DNA from: Tubiluchus corallicola
Taxonomy: Eukaryota > Priapulida > Priapulimorpha > Priapulimorphida > Tubiluchidae
Direction of reading: 5' to 3'
DNA: 38,458 nt
Assembly (NCBI GenBank): GCA_030141605.1
Contig: JAQGDQ010001488.1
Coordinates: 1-38,458, forward strand
Positions 30,101 to 38,458 of this stretch are shown here, piece after piece. The translations under genes and the position numbers were made by a program. Position 1 is the first letter of the stretch. Every line of letters starts with the position of its first letter. The notes beneath the pieces were generated by a model. The model saw only the letters and a list, made by a program, of their open reading frames with translations. It was not told the origin of the DNA and made no database searches.

Positions 30101-33100
30101 TGCTCATCATATTACGCAACTTGTTCATGTCTTGCTTAGGCTTATTATGAATGGTAATGAGATGTCTTACAGCCGTCCACAGATTTACGAATTTGCTTTG
30201 ACACTCCGAACATGGATATAATAACCTTTTCTCGGCATGGACCCTAACCATGTGCTTCTTCAAAGACGTCCAGATTGTGTACTTGCTGTCGCAAATCAAA
30301 CACTTGATATTTTTCGGATCGCAGTAGGGCGGCTGAAAGAGCGATGCTTTATCCGAGTGCAAAACGACGCTGGCTTTGTGCCCCTGCGTCGTCGAATTCG
30401 AAGTGGTGCGCTTACGCTTACTCTGCATGGCTCGAGCTCGCATCTGTCGAAACTCGGGGCAAGAACGAGTGGTCACCCGAGCGGCCTTCTCGCATGGTTC
30501 CGGTTCCACCACAACAATCTAGCAGAAAAACAGAAAACAATCAAAAATTAATAGAGCATGAATCTAGCTGATCTAGGCGTACGAAATAACGACAACGCTA
30601 AGTAATACTGCAACGATAAGATTTAAAAAATACGTATTTTAGCAGATAGAGCAAAAATGCAACATCACAACGTTCTTGCAATTCAATTCAATTTATTTTC
30701 TCAATAGCAGTTTAAAATTCAACATAGTTTTTTTACATTTCATTGCAACTGAGAAGCGAAAGACGTATTGGTCACTTGGTCAGCTGCCCCTTATTAAAAA
30801 TACAAGTTTACTTACAGGCTCATGACATTTTTTAGGTGTTTGTGTATATATAAAAGGCAAAAGCAACAAAAATCAACGCAAAGCAGAAATGCAATTCAAA
30901 GCATAACAAGGAACAACATCAATCAAAAAATTAATGAAATTCAATGTAGAGCAAAAAATAACATCAAACAAGAGCTACAAAAATCTACTCAAAGCAAAAA
31001 TGCAATTCCACTCAGAATAAAAGGAAGTTATCACAAGCACTTGCAGAACAAACAATTGTAAAATGCCTTTACGAAAGCCGCGGCAAAAAATAAACGATTA
31101 CGAACGAAAAATTCAAGAAACAGCAACCAATGCAGATTCTGAACAAAATCTCCACAAACTACGTCTGCTTGTCAATCTTAAAAAATACAAAATATTTCAA
31201 ACTTTGAAAAACGTACACACTTAGTAGTTCTACTAAAATGCCAAACTTTGTTATGTTACAAATTTTCGATTGTTTACCATTGTCATGATATACATTAAGT
31301 GTATTACTTTTTCTATGAATAAGATTTATCTCATTTAAGCCATCGGGAAAGTTAGGTTTACTTTGGTGTTTGCGAAAAATGGTAGTAATATCTAGTAATA
31401 AAAGTGCAATGAGGGTAGTGAAATCATTTTAATTACGCTATCAGTTCAAGCTTTGGCGCTCCCATTTTGAACTTCTATTCGTCCACCAATGATGTCATTT
31501 ATCAGCTGAAGCAAAGGGAAGCACTCTTAATTTCCGTCAAAAGTATACTAAGTTTTACGGAAAAATTAGATAGCAAATTTTGTGATATTTTGCACGAGTA
31601 TTGGGTAAGGTGCAGAAGTTTGAATTAGTTTAAGTAGCGCGGGCTTACAGAAAGCCACAAATGACAAATTGCAAAAAACTCTAAAACAGGCCGGGGGTTT
31701 AGGGGCCGCGTAGACCCCCATGGGGTTTCAAGGGCGCAAAATCCCCTTGGAGCCAGTGACAAATTGCAATTTTGTGACCATAGAGAGCCTCTAAGTGAAC
31801 TTAAAATATCAATTACCTTGTTTCACGCATAATTTAAAATACCCAACTATCAAGGATACATGATACCTAATTGTCTCAAAAACGCCTAAGTACTGGCCGC
31901 TCCTATGCAAAAGTATATAAAAACTGTCTGCAATTGACTCAAATAACTCCGCACAATTGATTCTATATTTTTATACATAGAGATATACACGTGGTCAGAC
32001 TGATGTACTTGATGTAAACAAAGTGACGGCCTGTCAACTAGCGGTCAGCTTGTGAAATAATGTACTGGGTCCGCAAAAATTTTCTCAACAAATTTACGTG
32101 ATTTACAAAAATGGCACTACCGGTCTTCCAAAAACTCGGAATTCCGCGTATCCGCGGAAAATTCTCATCCCTGCACAACCCGCTTATGAAAAGTGATGAA
32201 ATCCACCAATTACATCATGATTTTCACGTGAATGTTGGCTACACGGCACCAAAAAATTTCTATACAACTGTAGCACGAATTAACTTGATACTTTATAGAA
32301 AGCTTTTTTGCAAATTTGTTTGTTACATTTTTATAAGTTTAAGTGATAACGGTAAGATAAACCCAACGTACAGAGCGTCTTATCCTTTCCTTTAGCACAC
32401 CACAAACAGTTTAAGTGATAACAGTAAAATAAACCCAACACACTGAGTGACTTGTCCTTTCCTTTAGCACACCACAAACAGTTTAAGTGATAACAGTAAA
32501 ATAAACCCAACACACTGAGTGACTTGTCCTTTCCTTTAGCACACCACAAACAGTTTAAGTGATAACAGTAAAATAAACCCAACACACTGAATGACTTGTC
32601 CTTTCCTTTAGCACACCACAAACAGTTTAAGTGATAACAGTAAAATAAACCCAACATGCTAGCGACTTATCATTTCCTTTAGCACACCACAAACAGTTTA
32701 AGTGATAACAGTAAAATAAACCCAACGTACAAAGTGTCTTGTCCTTTTCTTTAAGACAAGCGTCATAATGCAAATGCCAAATTGTGGACCACGTTACCTG
32801 TTCTTCCTTGGGAGTCCGCGTGTTTTGAACCGGTTCTCCGGTAGTTTCTTTCGGCGATTCCGCACTGCCGTCGAGCACCTTGCGAAACCTTGCATTAGCG
32901 TTGCCTTCTATTCGCTGCAGCTGAACGGTCGCCTTCTTTTTGGTCAACCATTTTTCGATGTCGCGTTCGATTATGCTGTCGTAGAACCTCACCGGAGATG
33001 TCGTACTCTGTTGGTAAAAACGTGAACACGGGAAGTGAGTATATCATAAACCAAAAACATAAACAAAAACAATAAACATATTCATTGACTCGTGCTAAGA

Positions 33101-36100
33101 AAATACAACACAACTAATACTCAAGCTTAAGAGTTAGATAAAAGTAACTTTAACAAATATACAATTAGATGAGCACAGTAAATTTCAGATAATGTTCGAA
33201 GGATTTAGTAATAAAAGTGTGATAAGCGCCTCGTGTAATTAGTAAAATCACTTTACTGTACGCATGCGTAGAAATCTTTCGTTTAAAGGAAAAGTCAAGC
33301 CTTCTGGGAAGTTAGGATGATTTCAATGTTCGAAGGATTTAGTAATAAAAGTGTGATAAGCGTCTCGTGTAATTACTAAAATCACTTTACAGTACGCATG
33401 CGTAGAAATCTTTTGTTTAAAGGAAAAGTCAAGTCTTCTGGGAAGCTAGGATGATTTCAATGTTGGAAGGATTTAGTAATAAAAGTGTGATAAGTGCCTC
33501 GTGTAATTACTAAAATCACTTTACAGTACGCATGCGTAGAAATCTTTCGTTTAAAGGAAAAGTCAAGCCTTCTGGGAAGTTAGGTTGGTTTCAATGTTCG
33601 AAGGATTTAGTAATAAAAGTGTGATAAGCGCCTCGTGTAATTAGTAAAATCACTTTACTGTACGCATGCGTAGAAATCTTTTGTTTAAAGGAAAAGTCAA
33701 GCCTTCTGGGAAGTTAGGATGATTTCAATGCTAGAAGGATTTAGTAATAAAAGTGTGATAAGCGCCTCGTGTAATTAGTAAAATCACTTTACAGTACGCA
33801 TGCGTAGAAATCTTTTGTTTAAAGGAAAAGTCAATCCTTCTGGGAAGTTAGGATGATTTCAATGCTAGAAGGATTTAATAATAAAAGTGTGATAAGCGCC
33901 TCGTGTAATTAGTAAAATCACTTTACTGTACGCATGCATAGAAATCTTTCCTTTAAAGGAAAAGTCAAGCCTTCTGGGAAGTTAGGATGATTTCAATGCT
34001 AGAAGGATTTAGTAATAAAAGTGTGATAAGCGCCTCGTGTAATTAGTAAAATCACTTTACAGTACGCATGCGTAGAAATCTTTCCTTTAAAGGAAAAGTC
34101 AAGCCTTCTGGGAAGTTAGGATGATTTCAATGCTAGAAGGATTTAATAATAAAAGTGTGATAAGCGCCTGGTGTAATTAGTAAAATCACTTTACTGTACG
34201 CAAGAGTAGAAATCTTTTGTTTAAAGGAAAAGTCAAGCCTTCTGGGAAGTTAGGATGATTTCAATGTTGGAAGGATTTAGTAATAAAAGTGTGATAAGCG
34301 TCTCGTGTAATTAGTAAAATTACTTTAAAGTCGCGATCATTTCACACCCATTCTTCCACCAATGATATCGTTCATTGGCTGAAGAAAAGCAGCGCACTAA
34401 CAATTTTTGCCAAAAAAATTAGGTAGCTAATTTTGCGCTATTTTTGCTTGAACATTGTACAAGTTGTATAAAATTGAACATTGCATAACACTATATAAAC
34501 ACATAATGCGCCAGTAACTAGTACATTATTATATGTCCATCATGTCTGTTGGGCAAACACTAAAATATCAAATCTAAAATAAATACATCTGCTCTCAAGA
34601 CAGGCAAACACACTAGTAATCCAGCAAAAAAACTGCTATGCCAGTGGCATGTCAGCACCAGTTCCAATTAACTAGTATATCATCATCATCATACGCCCGT
34701 CACGTCTATTGTAGACATTGGGCATACATTTTAACAGAAGTGGTGCTGACAAGCCACTGGCATAGCAGTGTCTAGTTTTTTGCTGGATTACTGTTGCGTT
34801 TACCTGTCTGAAGGCAGGTTTCTTTTACTTTAGAATTCTGCCTGTCCAATGTCTACAACTAGTACATGGAAAGTTTAAAGCTAATGTAACATGGGAAACC
34901 TTTCTTGAAACCAAGAAACAAATCGTCTTCACTGTTTTTAGTTGTCACATTGTGAAATTACAATAAATATACTGTGCTTATCTCATTATGTGTACATTCG
35001 AATTGACTTTTAAACAACGCAATAGAAAAATTGATGTTAGATAAAAATATACAAAAAAAAATCTTTGAGGTTATGGTAGAAGTTAAATTTAATGCTTACG
35101 TACAGCACCATACGGTCATGGTGTAACATGGGAATCATTAATATAAATAAAAAACCAGATTAAAGAAACAAAAGACATGACGTTTCAAGCTATTGCTATG
35201 GGCCATCTTCCGGTGAAAAAACTTAAAAATGTATGAAGTATAAGAAAAAAAACTAGTTCATTTTTAGATTTATAATGATGTATTATCGCTGATAAAGTAC
35301 AGAACACATCAAAAACAACTAGAGGTCGTCGTGTCCAGAGATATCAGACATTCAACCTTCCCCGAAAACGAACAACTAGTGTCTTCTCAGCACCACTTCC
35401 CAGAATACACATAGCATTGTACATAACAAAAACTGCAGCATTTCAACCACCCAAAAAGCCATGCCACATGCTATATGAACATTATAAACCTTTGCACTCT
35501 TGAGTACGCATAAATACCGTCGTGACGTCCTAACTCTTTCAGTCCCAAATTATTATTTTTTAAATAAAAAATACTTTGGCTTGGTACTTTTATTCAGTAT
35601 GTCCATCTTGTTTACACATAATAATTGTTTTTTCCTATTATTTTCTTAAAGTATTTAAGACATTTAATATGCATGCTATGCTGATCTACATGCTATGTAG
35701 ATTTTCTAGTTTGCCATTTTATCACTATTTTTAGTCTGTTTTTATTGGCTTAAATCAAAATAACTATTAACAGATATTTAACTGTCAGTTTTAAAATTTT
35801 ATTAATTTTAAAGGTAAGAAAAGTTCTTGTATCCCACAGGATACAATGGGTATGAAAGGGTTAACAAGACATACCGATTTTGGAGATTCCCTCTTTTGCT
35901 CTTCCGGGGCTTTGGGGTCTACGACAGTCACCGATTCCTCGCATGACGTTTCCGCAAGCCTGATTGGCCGTTGAGCGCGGTAACTCTCCGGGCAGTACAC
36001 CCGCTTGTGCGCTACAAAATTCGGCAGTCCGCGGAACAGACTGCTGCACACGCAACACTCGTAGATGACGGAGCATTCGTACAGCAGGAGATTTCGAACT

Positions 36101-37734
36101 TCCGTCGTACCGTGCAAAACTCCGTTCACAATGTGTTTTAATGACGGACTGCCTGAAGAACAAGAAAAGATTTTCCGATTCACTGGCAATAACTAGCGAT
36201 GAGTATTCTCCACTAGCAAGCAAATTCGAATCAAACCGAATTTCGAATCCGAATTGAATTCAGACTCAATTTTAAAGATTTCCAAATAAATATTTCAATC
36301 ACTAATAAAAGGCATTCCCACAAAGATCGTGCATATTGCTTGATTTTATTATGCAGTAAAACAATAATAATTCGTCCGAAATTTTACACAGATATCTCAG
36401 CTAAATTGTACTGGTTACCTGATCTTTCAAACACTTTAACGACGAAGAATGTATGCAGCTGAAGTCCCGAACTATTCGAATCCTAAATTTATGTTCGAAT
36501 CGAATTCGAACTCCAAAAATTCGTTTGAATCGAATTTGAAAGATCGCCGCTCAGCCCGAACAATAATAGCACTCCTGAAACTTACTTAATTAGGCACAAG
36601 TAAACAAAGTGGTGTATGTGAATGCAATGAAGTATGAGAATCATATAAAGGCTGCATGTTTTTTATTAGAACAATAATATATATATATTATTGATTCACA
36701 ATAAATTTTGTTTAAAGCACAAGAACATTAGAAAATTAGAAAACCCTCTTCTTAAATAAACCTTAAAACATTTGTCTTGAAATCTTACGTCAGTTAAATG
36801 CTCTGTCTTATTGCATAGAGAGCTTGCATTACCAGTAACGCTGTATAAAACTTTTAAACGTATAAACTCCTACCATGGCCATTAGGCGCAGCCACTTTAA
36901 CGGTAAGTTTAAGTAAGTTAGTGTAAATTTTGAAAAAATCAGGGCTTTCCTAGCACACGCTTCTCTAACAAAGCAAATTATAAATTATAAAGTATTGTCA
37001 GTAAGGTCAAAAATGTGTTTCTTGGTGAGTCAGTGGTGCACACTGGGATGGCGATGCAGCGCTGTCTTACCAGCTGGCACAAATACTTTAAATTATTAAG
37101 TATTTCAAATCACATAAGTCCTTTTACAAGCAGGTACATGATAGAATTTTGCACCAAAATGGGATATACAGTCAACCTCGGGGATAAAGTACTCCCTTAT
37201 AAGGGACCACTGACGCAGGTCCGGATTTTTCATAACGTTTTTCCTTGTAAAAATCTTCGTATATGACGTACTTGGATATAAGCGACATTTGATTATAAGG
37301 GACGATATCTTCAGGTCCCGCGTAATAGAAACTCAGGTAAAATACCTCACATATAAGGGATCCTATGATCAAAGCGAAATTGATCGATTTTTAACCTCAA
37401 TTTTTCGCCAACTCGGCCTTCGGGCAGCTCTGTTTCCTGCGACTCATCTTCGGCTATAAGGGACATCGGATATATTTTTTCCGGTCCGGAGGTGTCCCTT
37501 AGATCCGAGGTTGACTGTACTTTACAAGTTTCTTTTCTTCCTCTTCAAAGACAAGTGCTTAATTGTTCCCGATCGGATTTTCGGAAAAAGCAACACTGAA
37601 AGCCCGTCTACTTCCATTTGTATCACATGTAAAATTGATACCTTATCTGAATTTTTGAACCTACCTCCCAATACGGGTTTGTTGAGTAATGTGTGATCAA
37701 CCGTTTCCTTTGCATCGTCAGTATTTCGCTGCAT
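27123..37734 (-). CDS. ZNF800: ZNF800-like C2H2 zinc-finger protein (4 exons, 1317 aa)
   Basis: Minus-strand exons 37734-37665, 36152-35875, 33007-32798 and 30518-27123 join in frame (phases 1, 0, 0), with donors GTAGGT, GTATGT and GTAACG. Exon 1 gives a short LLNKPVLG start. Exon 2 carries the family signature GTTEVRNLL...IYECCVCSSLFRGLPNF then HKRVYCP, a C2HC finger (C56, C59, H72, C77). Exon 3 holds the RDIEKW...VQLQRIE segment that corresponds to a conserved block in ZNF800. Exon 4 encodes fingers at about 259-280, 289-310, 422-442 (C2HC), 530-550 and 558-579, a KRRRK basic patch near 379, then a disordered Ser/Thr/Pro-rich half. The vertebrate protein is about 660 aa, so this one is twice as long. 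It is nuclear and presumably binds DNA; targets are unknown. ATG 37734 is the only in-frame ATG after an upstream stop. Confidence 0.87.
30682..30830 (-). mobile_element. LINE 3' end with (TTGAA)n tail
   Basis: The minus strand ends AATAAATTGAATTGAATTGC, as at 1919-2060, and contains AAGGGGCAGCTGAC, close to the AAGGGCGGCTGAC there. Only the 3' UTR survives. Confidence 0.5.
31335..31625. mobile_element. Single-unit relative of the 134-bp minisatellite element
   Basis: Contains one diverged unit (GGGAAAGTTAGG ... TAGTAATAAAAGTG) followed by the same non-repeated flank as the large array (CCACCAATGATGTCATTTAT here, CCACCAATGATATCGTTCAT at 34360). Unit and flank therefore travel together as one dispersed element. 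Confidence 0.65.
31650..32180. mobile_element. Dispersed element, inverted partner of 21463-21930
   Basis: Opposite orientation to the AAGAB intron copy. An extra G/C-rich block at 31690-31745 (GGGGGTTTAGGGGCCGCG and neighbours) is bounded by ACAAATTGCAA-type sequence. The left part of the match ends near TGCACAACC at 32180. Confidence 0.8.
32335..32756. repeat. 72-bp minisatellite, 6 units
   Basis: AAGTGATAAC begins at 32341, 32413, 32485, 32557, 32629 and 32700. The four inner units are nearly identical (ACACACTGAGTGACTTGTCC), while the first and last share a different variant (AACGTACA(A/G)AG). The period is a multiple of three, so the minus strand stays open through several units. The array ends about 40 bp from the exon 3 splice donor. 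Confidence 0.95.
33191..34330. repeat. 134-bp minisatellite, 8.5 units, in intron 2 of the ZNF800-like gene
   Basis: Units start AATG(T/C)T(C/A/G)GAAGGATTT at 33191, 33325, 33459, 33593, 33727, 33861, 33995, 34129 and 34263, always exactly 134 bp apart; the ninth is partial. Most units contain the perfect 12-bp palindrome TACGCATGCGTA, first at 33259-33270; unit 6 (CATGCATAG) and unit 8 (CAAGAGTAG) have lost it. Two units also carry the palindrome TTTCCTTTAAAGGAAA. Variants fall in groups: units 5-8 start AATGCTAG, and units 1, 2 and 4 start AATGTTCG. It is non-coding. Confidence 0.97.
34510..34735 (-). mobile_element. Two minus-strand (GAT)n-tailed SINE pieces
   Basis: On the minus strand, 34730-34680 is a SINE 3' end (CTACAATAGACGTGACGGGC then ATGATGATGATG), and 34667-34530 is another copy starting GGAACTGGTGCTGACATGCC and ending near GACATGATGGACATATAATA. 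They are related to the copy at 13948. Confidence 0.6.
34736..34858 (+). mobile_element. Plus-strand SINE copy, inverted to its neighbour
   Basis: AGAAGTGGTGCTGACAAGCC through TTACCTGTCTGAAGGCAG matches the 13948 copy. It faces the minus copy at 34600-34665 and so forms a palindrome with arms of about 66 bp and a spacer of about 70 bp. The tail is missing. Confidence 0.6.
34859..35533. other. Intron sequence with a Penelope-like 3' signature
   Basis: At 35175-35225 the minus strand reads CGGAAGATGGCCCATAGCAA followed by TAGCTTGAAACGTCATG, a combination seen at the ends of Penelope-like and related retroelements. The remainder (34859-35170 and 35230-35533) shows nothing recognisable. Confidence 0.3.
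35534..35860. mobile_element. piggyBac-like MITE (about 327 bp)
   Basis: The right end is GGGTATGAAAGGG followed by TTAA (35861-35864); the left end is CTCTTTCAGTCCC preceded by CTAA (35530-35533). The ends are inverted relative to each other (CYCTTTCA), and TTAA is the piggyBac target site, mutated to CTAA on the left. It lies 4 bp inside intron 2 from the donor of exon 2. Confidence 0.65.
36195..36560. mobile_element. hAT-like MITE relative, TTCGAATCGAA-rich
   Basis: GATGAGTATTCTCCACTAG at the left and ATTCGTTTGAATCGAATTTG at the right bracket sequence related to 24938-25460, including CATATTGCTTGATTTTATTA and TGCAGTAAAA. It lies in intron 1 of the ZNF800-like gene, about 43 bp from the exon 2 acceptor. 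Confidence 0.55.
36561..37168. other. Rest of intron 1 of the ZNF800-like gene
   Basis: AT-rich sequence with a short (AT)n run at 36679-36690. No gene, RNA or mobile element was recognised. Confidence 0.4.
37169..37517. mobile_element. Tigger/pogo-like MITE, copy 2 (349 bp)
   Basis: The same 13-bp ends as 23611-24095 (CAGTCAACCTCGG and CCGAGGTTGACTG), again flanked by TA. Internal order matches copy 1 in reverse, so the insertion is inverted and about 135 bp shorter. It lies 147 bp from exon 1 of the ZNF800-like gene. Confidence 0.85.
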
Positions 37735-38059
37735 GCTCACTTGTTTTATGTTACTACTTATAGCAACTAGGAAATGGCGTTACAAATGACGGCTATAGAT
37801 GCGACGTAGTCCTAAACAAAAAATAAATATTTAATAATTAAAATACATAAGTAAATAAATAATACATTGTTATTGCATCAAAATGGAAAATACAGGTTGA
37901 GCAGTCTTAACAAAGTCACGTTTGCTTACTGTTATGTTAGCAAAATTTGCACTTCGCAGGTTCGCACAAGATGTTCCAGAAAAAACATTGCAGTACTATA
38001 TTGAATGTACAAAAACCAGGATATGTGGTAGGCACGCTGGAGTTACTTAAATAAAATAT
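37735..38059. other. Region upstream of the ZNF800-like gene
   Basis: Should contain the 5' UTR and promoter of the minus-strand gene. No TATA box, CpG-rich block or repeat was recognised. Confidence 0.35.
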
Positions 38060-38392
38060 TGTTACGGAGGCACCTGTGTCGGGTCAGGTGTAGGGCGCTC
38101 TACACGCCCTGCTTCCGCGTCAGCAACGACTCACCCCTTTCTTGTAGGTCCAGACGTCTTGTTCGGGCCTACACGTGGCGTGAGAAGCCAGCTGACCTGG
38201 AATGCCAGTATAAAAGCGTGTAGAGGTCACTACAGCCTTGATTTCTGACACAGGTGCTCCTCGGGTGTAGTGCTGTTGCTGAGTTAGTTAGTTATTTTTT
38301 GTTCCCTGTTTTTATTAGTGCTGATAATAAACTCCGTACAGTGTAGTTTTTGTGTATTTTATTTTATGAGAGTTAAATGACATGCTATAACA
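38060..38392 (+). mobile_element. Probable LTR of an LTR retrotransposon (333 bp)
   Basis: Starts TGTTACGG and ends GCTATAACA, so the termini are TG..CA within a TGTTA/TAACA inverted repeat. Inside are a TATA box (AGTATAAAAGCG near 38210) and AATAAA at 38326, in the order expected for U3-R-U5. It is more G+C-rich than its flanks. The 5-bp flanks are AATAT and GGTAT, so a target-site duplication is not clear. No primer-binding site is evident after 38392. It may be a solo LTR or the 5' LTR of an element running off the window. Confidence 0.65.
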
Positions 38393-38458
38393 GGTATAAG
38401 GTACTAGTTTACAGATATTAACTTAGTTAATTAGCATAACATTTGTAATTAACATTGA

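Larger units (their letters stand above)
30519..32797 (-). other. Intron 3 of the ZNF800-like gene
   Basis: Besides the elements listed separately (LINE end, single-unit minisatellite relative, dispersed element, 72-bp repeats), 30830-31330 holds AT-rich sequence with loosely repeated AAAAATC(A/T)AC(G/T)CAAAGCA strings near 30865 and 30978. No gene is recognised. Confidence 0.5.

Noticed and set aside
27519-30571. Several plus-strand frames of 60-117 codons
   Set aside because: They lie antisense to the single large exon of the ZNF800-like gene and show no motif of their own.
32331-32657. 108-codon minus-strand frame with 24-residue periodic repeats
   Set aside because: A product of the 72-bp minisatellite, whose period is a multiple of three; it lies inside intron 3.
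33191-34330. CRISPR-like array
   Set aside because: Repeats are 134 bp and contiguous with no unique spacers, in an animal intron.
37735-37740. GTG start two codons upstream of the ZNF800-like ATG
   Set aside because: An ATG follows at 37734 and no upstream in-frame ATG exists before a stop.

Overview
This is a nuclear genome window from an invertebrate animal. It is AT-rich, its genes are split by GT..AG introns, and repeats of many classes fill the introns and spacers (non-LTR and Ty3-type retrotransposon remains, tRNA-derived SINEs, hAT-, piggyBac- and Tigger/pogo-like MITEs, microsatellites, minisatellites). The phylum cannot be fixed from the sequence. Three protein genes are well supported and a fourth is a candidate; most of their exons are too short to show up as long open frames and were assembled here from splice sites and phase.

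Layout. 1-5590: a 756-bp (CT)n tract, a Ty3-type pol scrap, LINE and SINE 3' ends, tandem repeats and a 5'-truncated LINE. 5594-14959 (+): a seven-exon gene for a 395-aa secreted protein with a concanavalin/LamG/pentraxin-like domain and a Gly/Asn/Tyr-rich silk-like tail; its introns hold a dead LINE, large trinucleotide arrays and hAT-like MITEs with internal tandem repeats. 14960-17550: gene-poor spacer with a (GA)n tract. 17553-18481 (+): a possible two-exon small membrane protein. 19403-22328 (+): AAGAB (p34, adaptor-complex assembly chaperone), three exons, 297 aa. 22330-27100: spacer rich in MITEs. 27123-37734 (-): a four-exon ZNF800-like C2H2 zinc-finger gene of 1317 aa, whose introns hold two minisatellites, a SINE cluster and several MITEs. 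38060-38392: a probable LTR at the right edge.

The genes do not form a pathway: AAGAB is a cytosolic trafficking chaperone, the ZNF800-like protein should act in the nucleus, and the LamG-like protein is exported. No new multigene system is visible. The most unusual items are the secreted LamG/silk-tail protein, a 134-bp minisatellite with a palindrome resembling an NRF-1 site in most units (a single-unit relative lies 2 kb away), a 72-bp minisatellite next to a splice donor, a piggyBac-like MITE 4 bp from a splice donor, and a LINE whose frame break is explained by one 25-bp tandem duplication.
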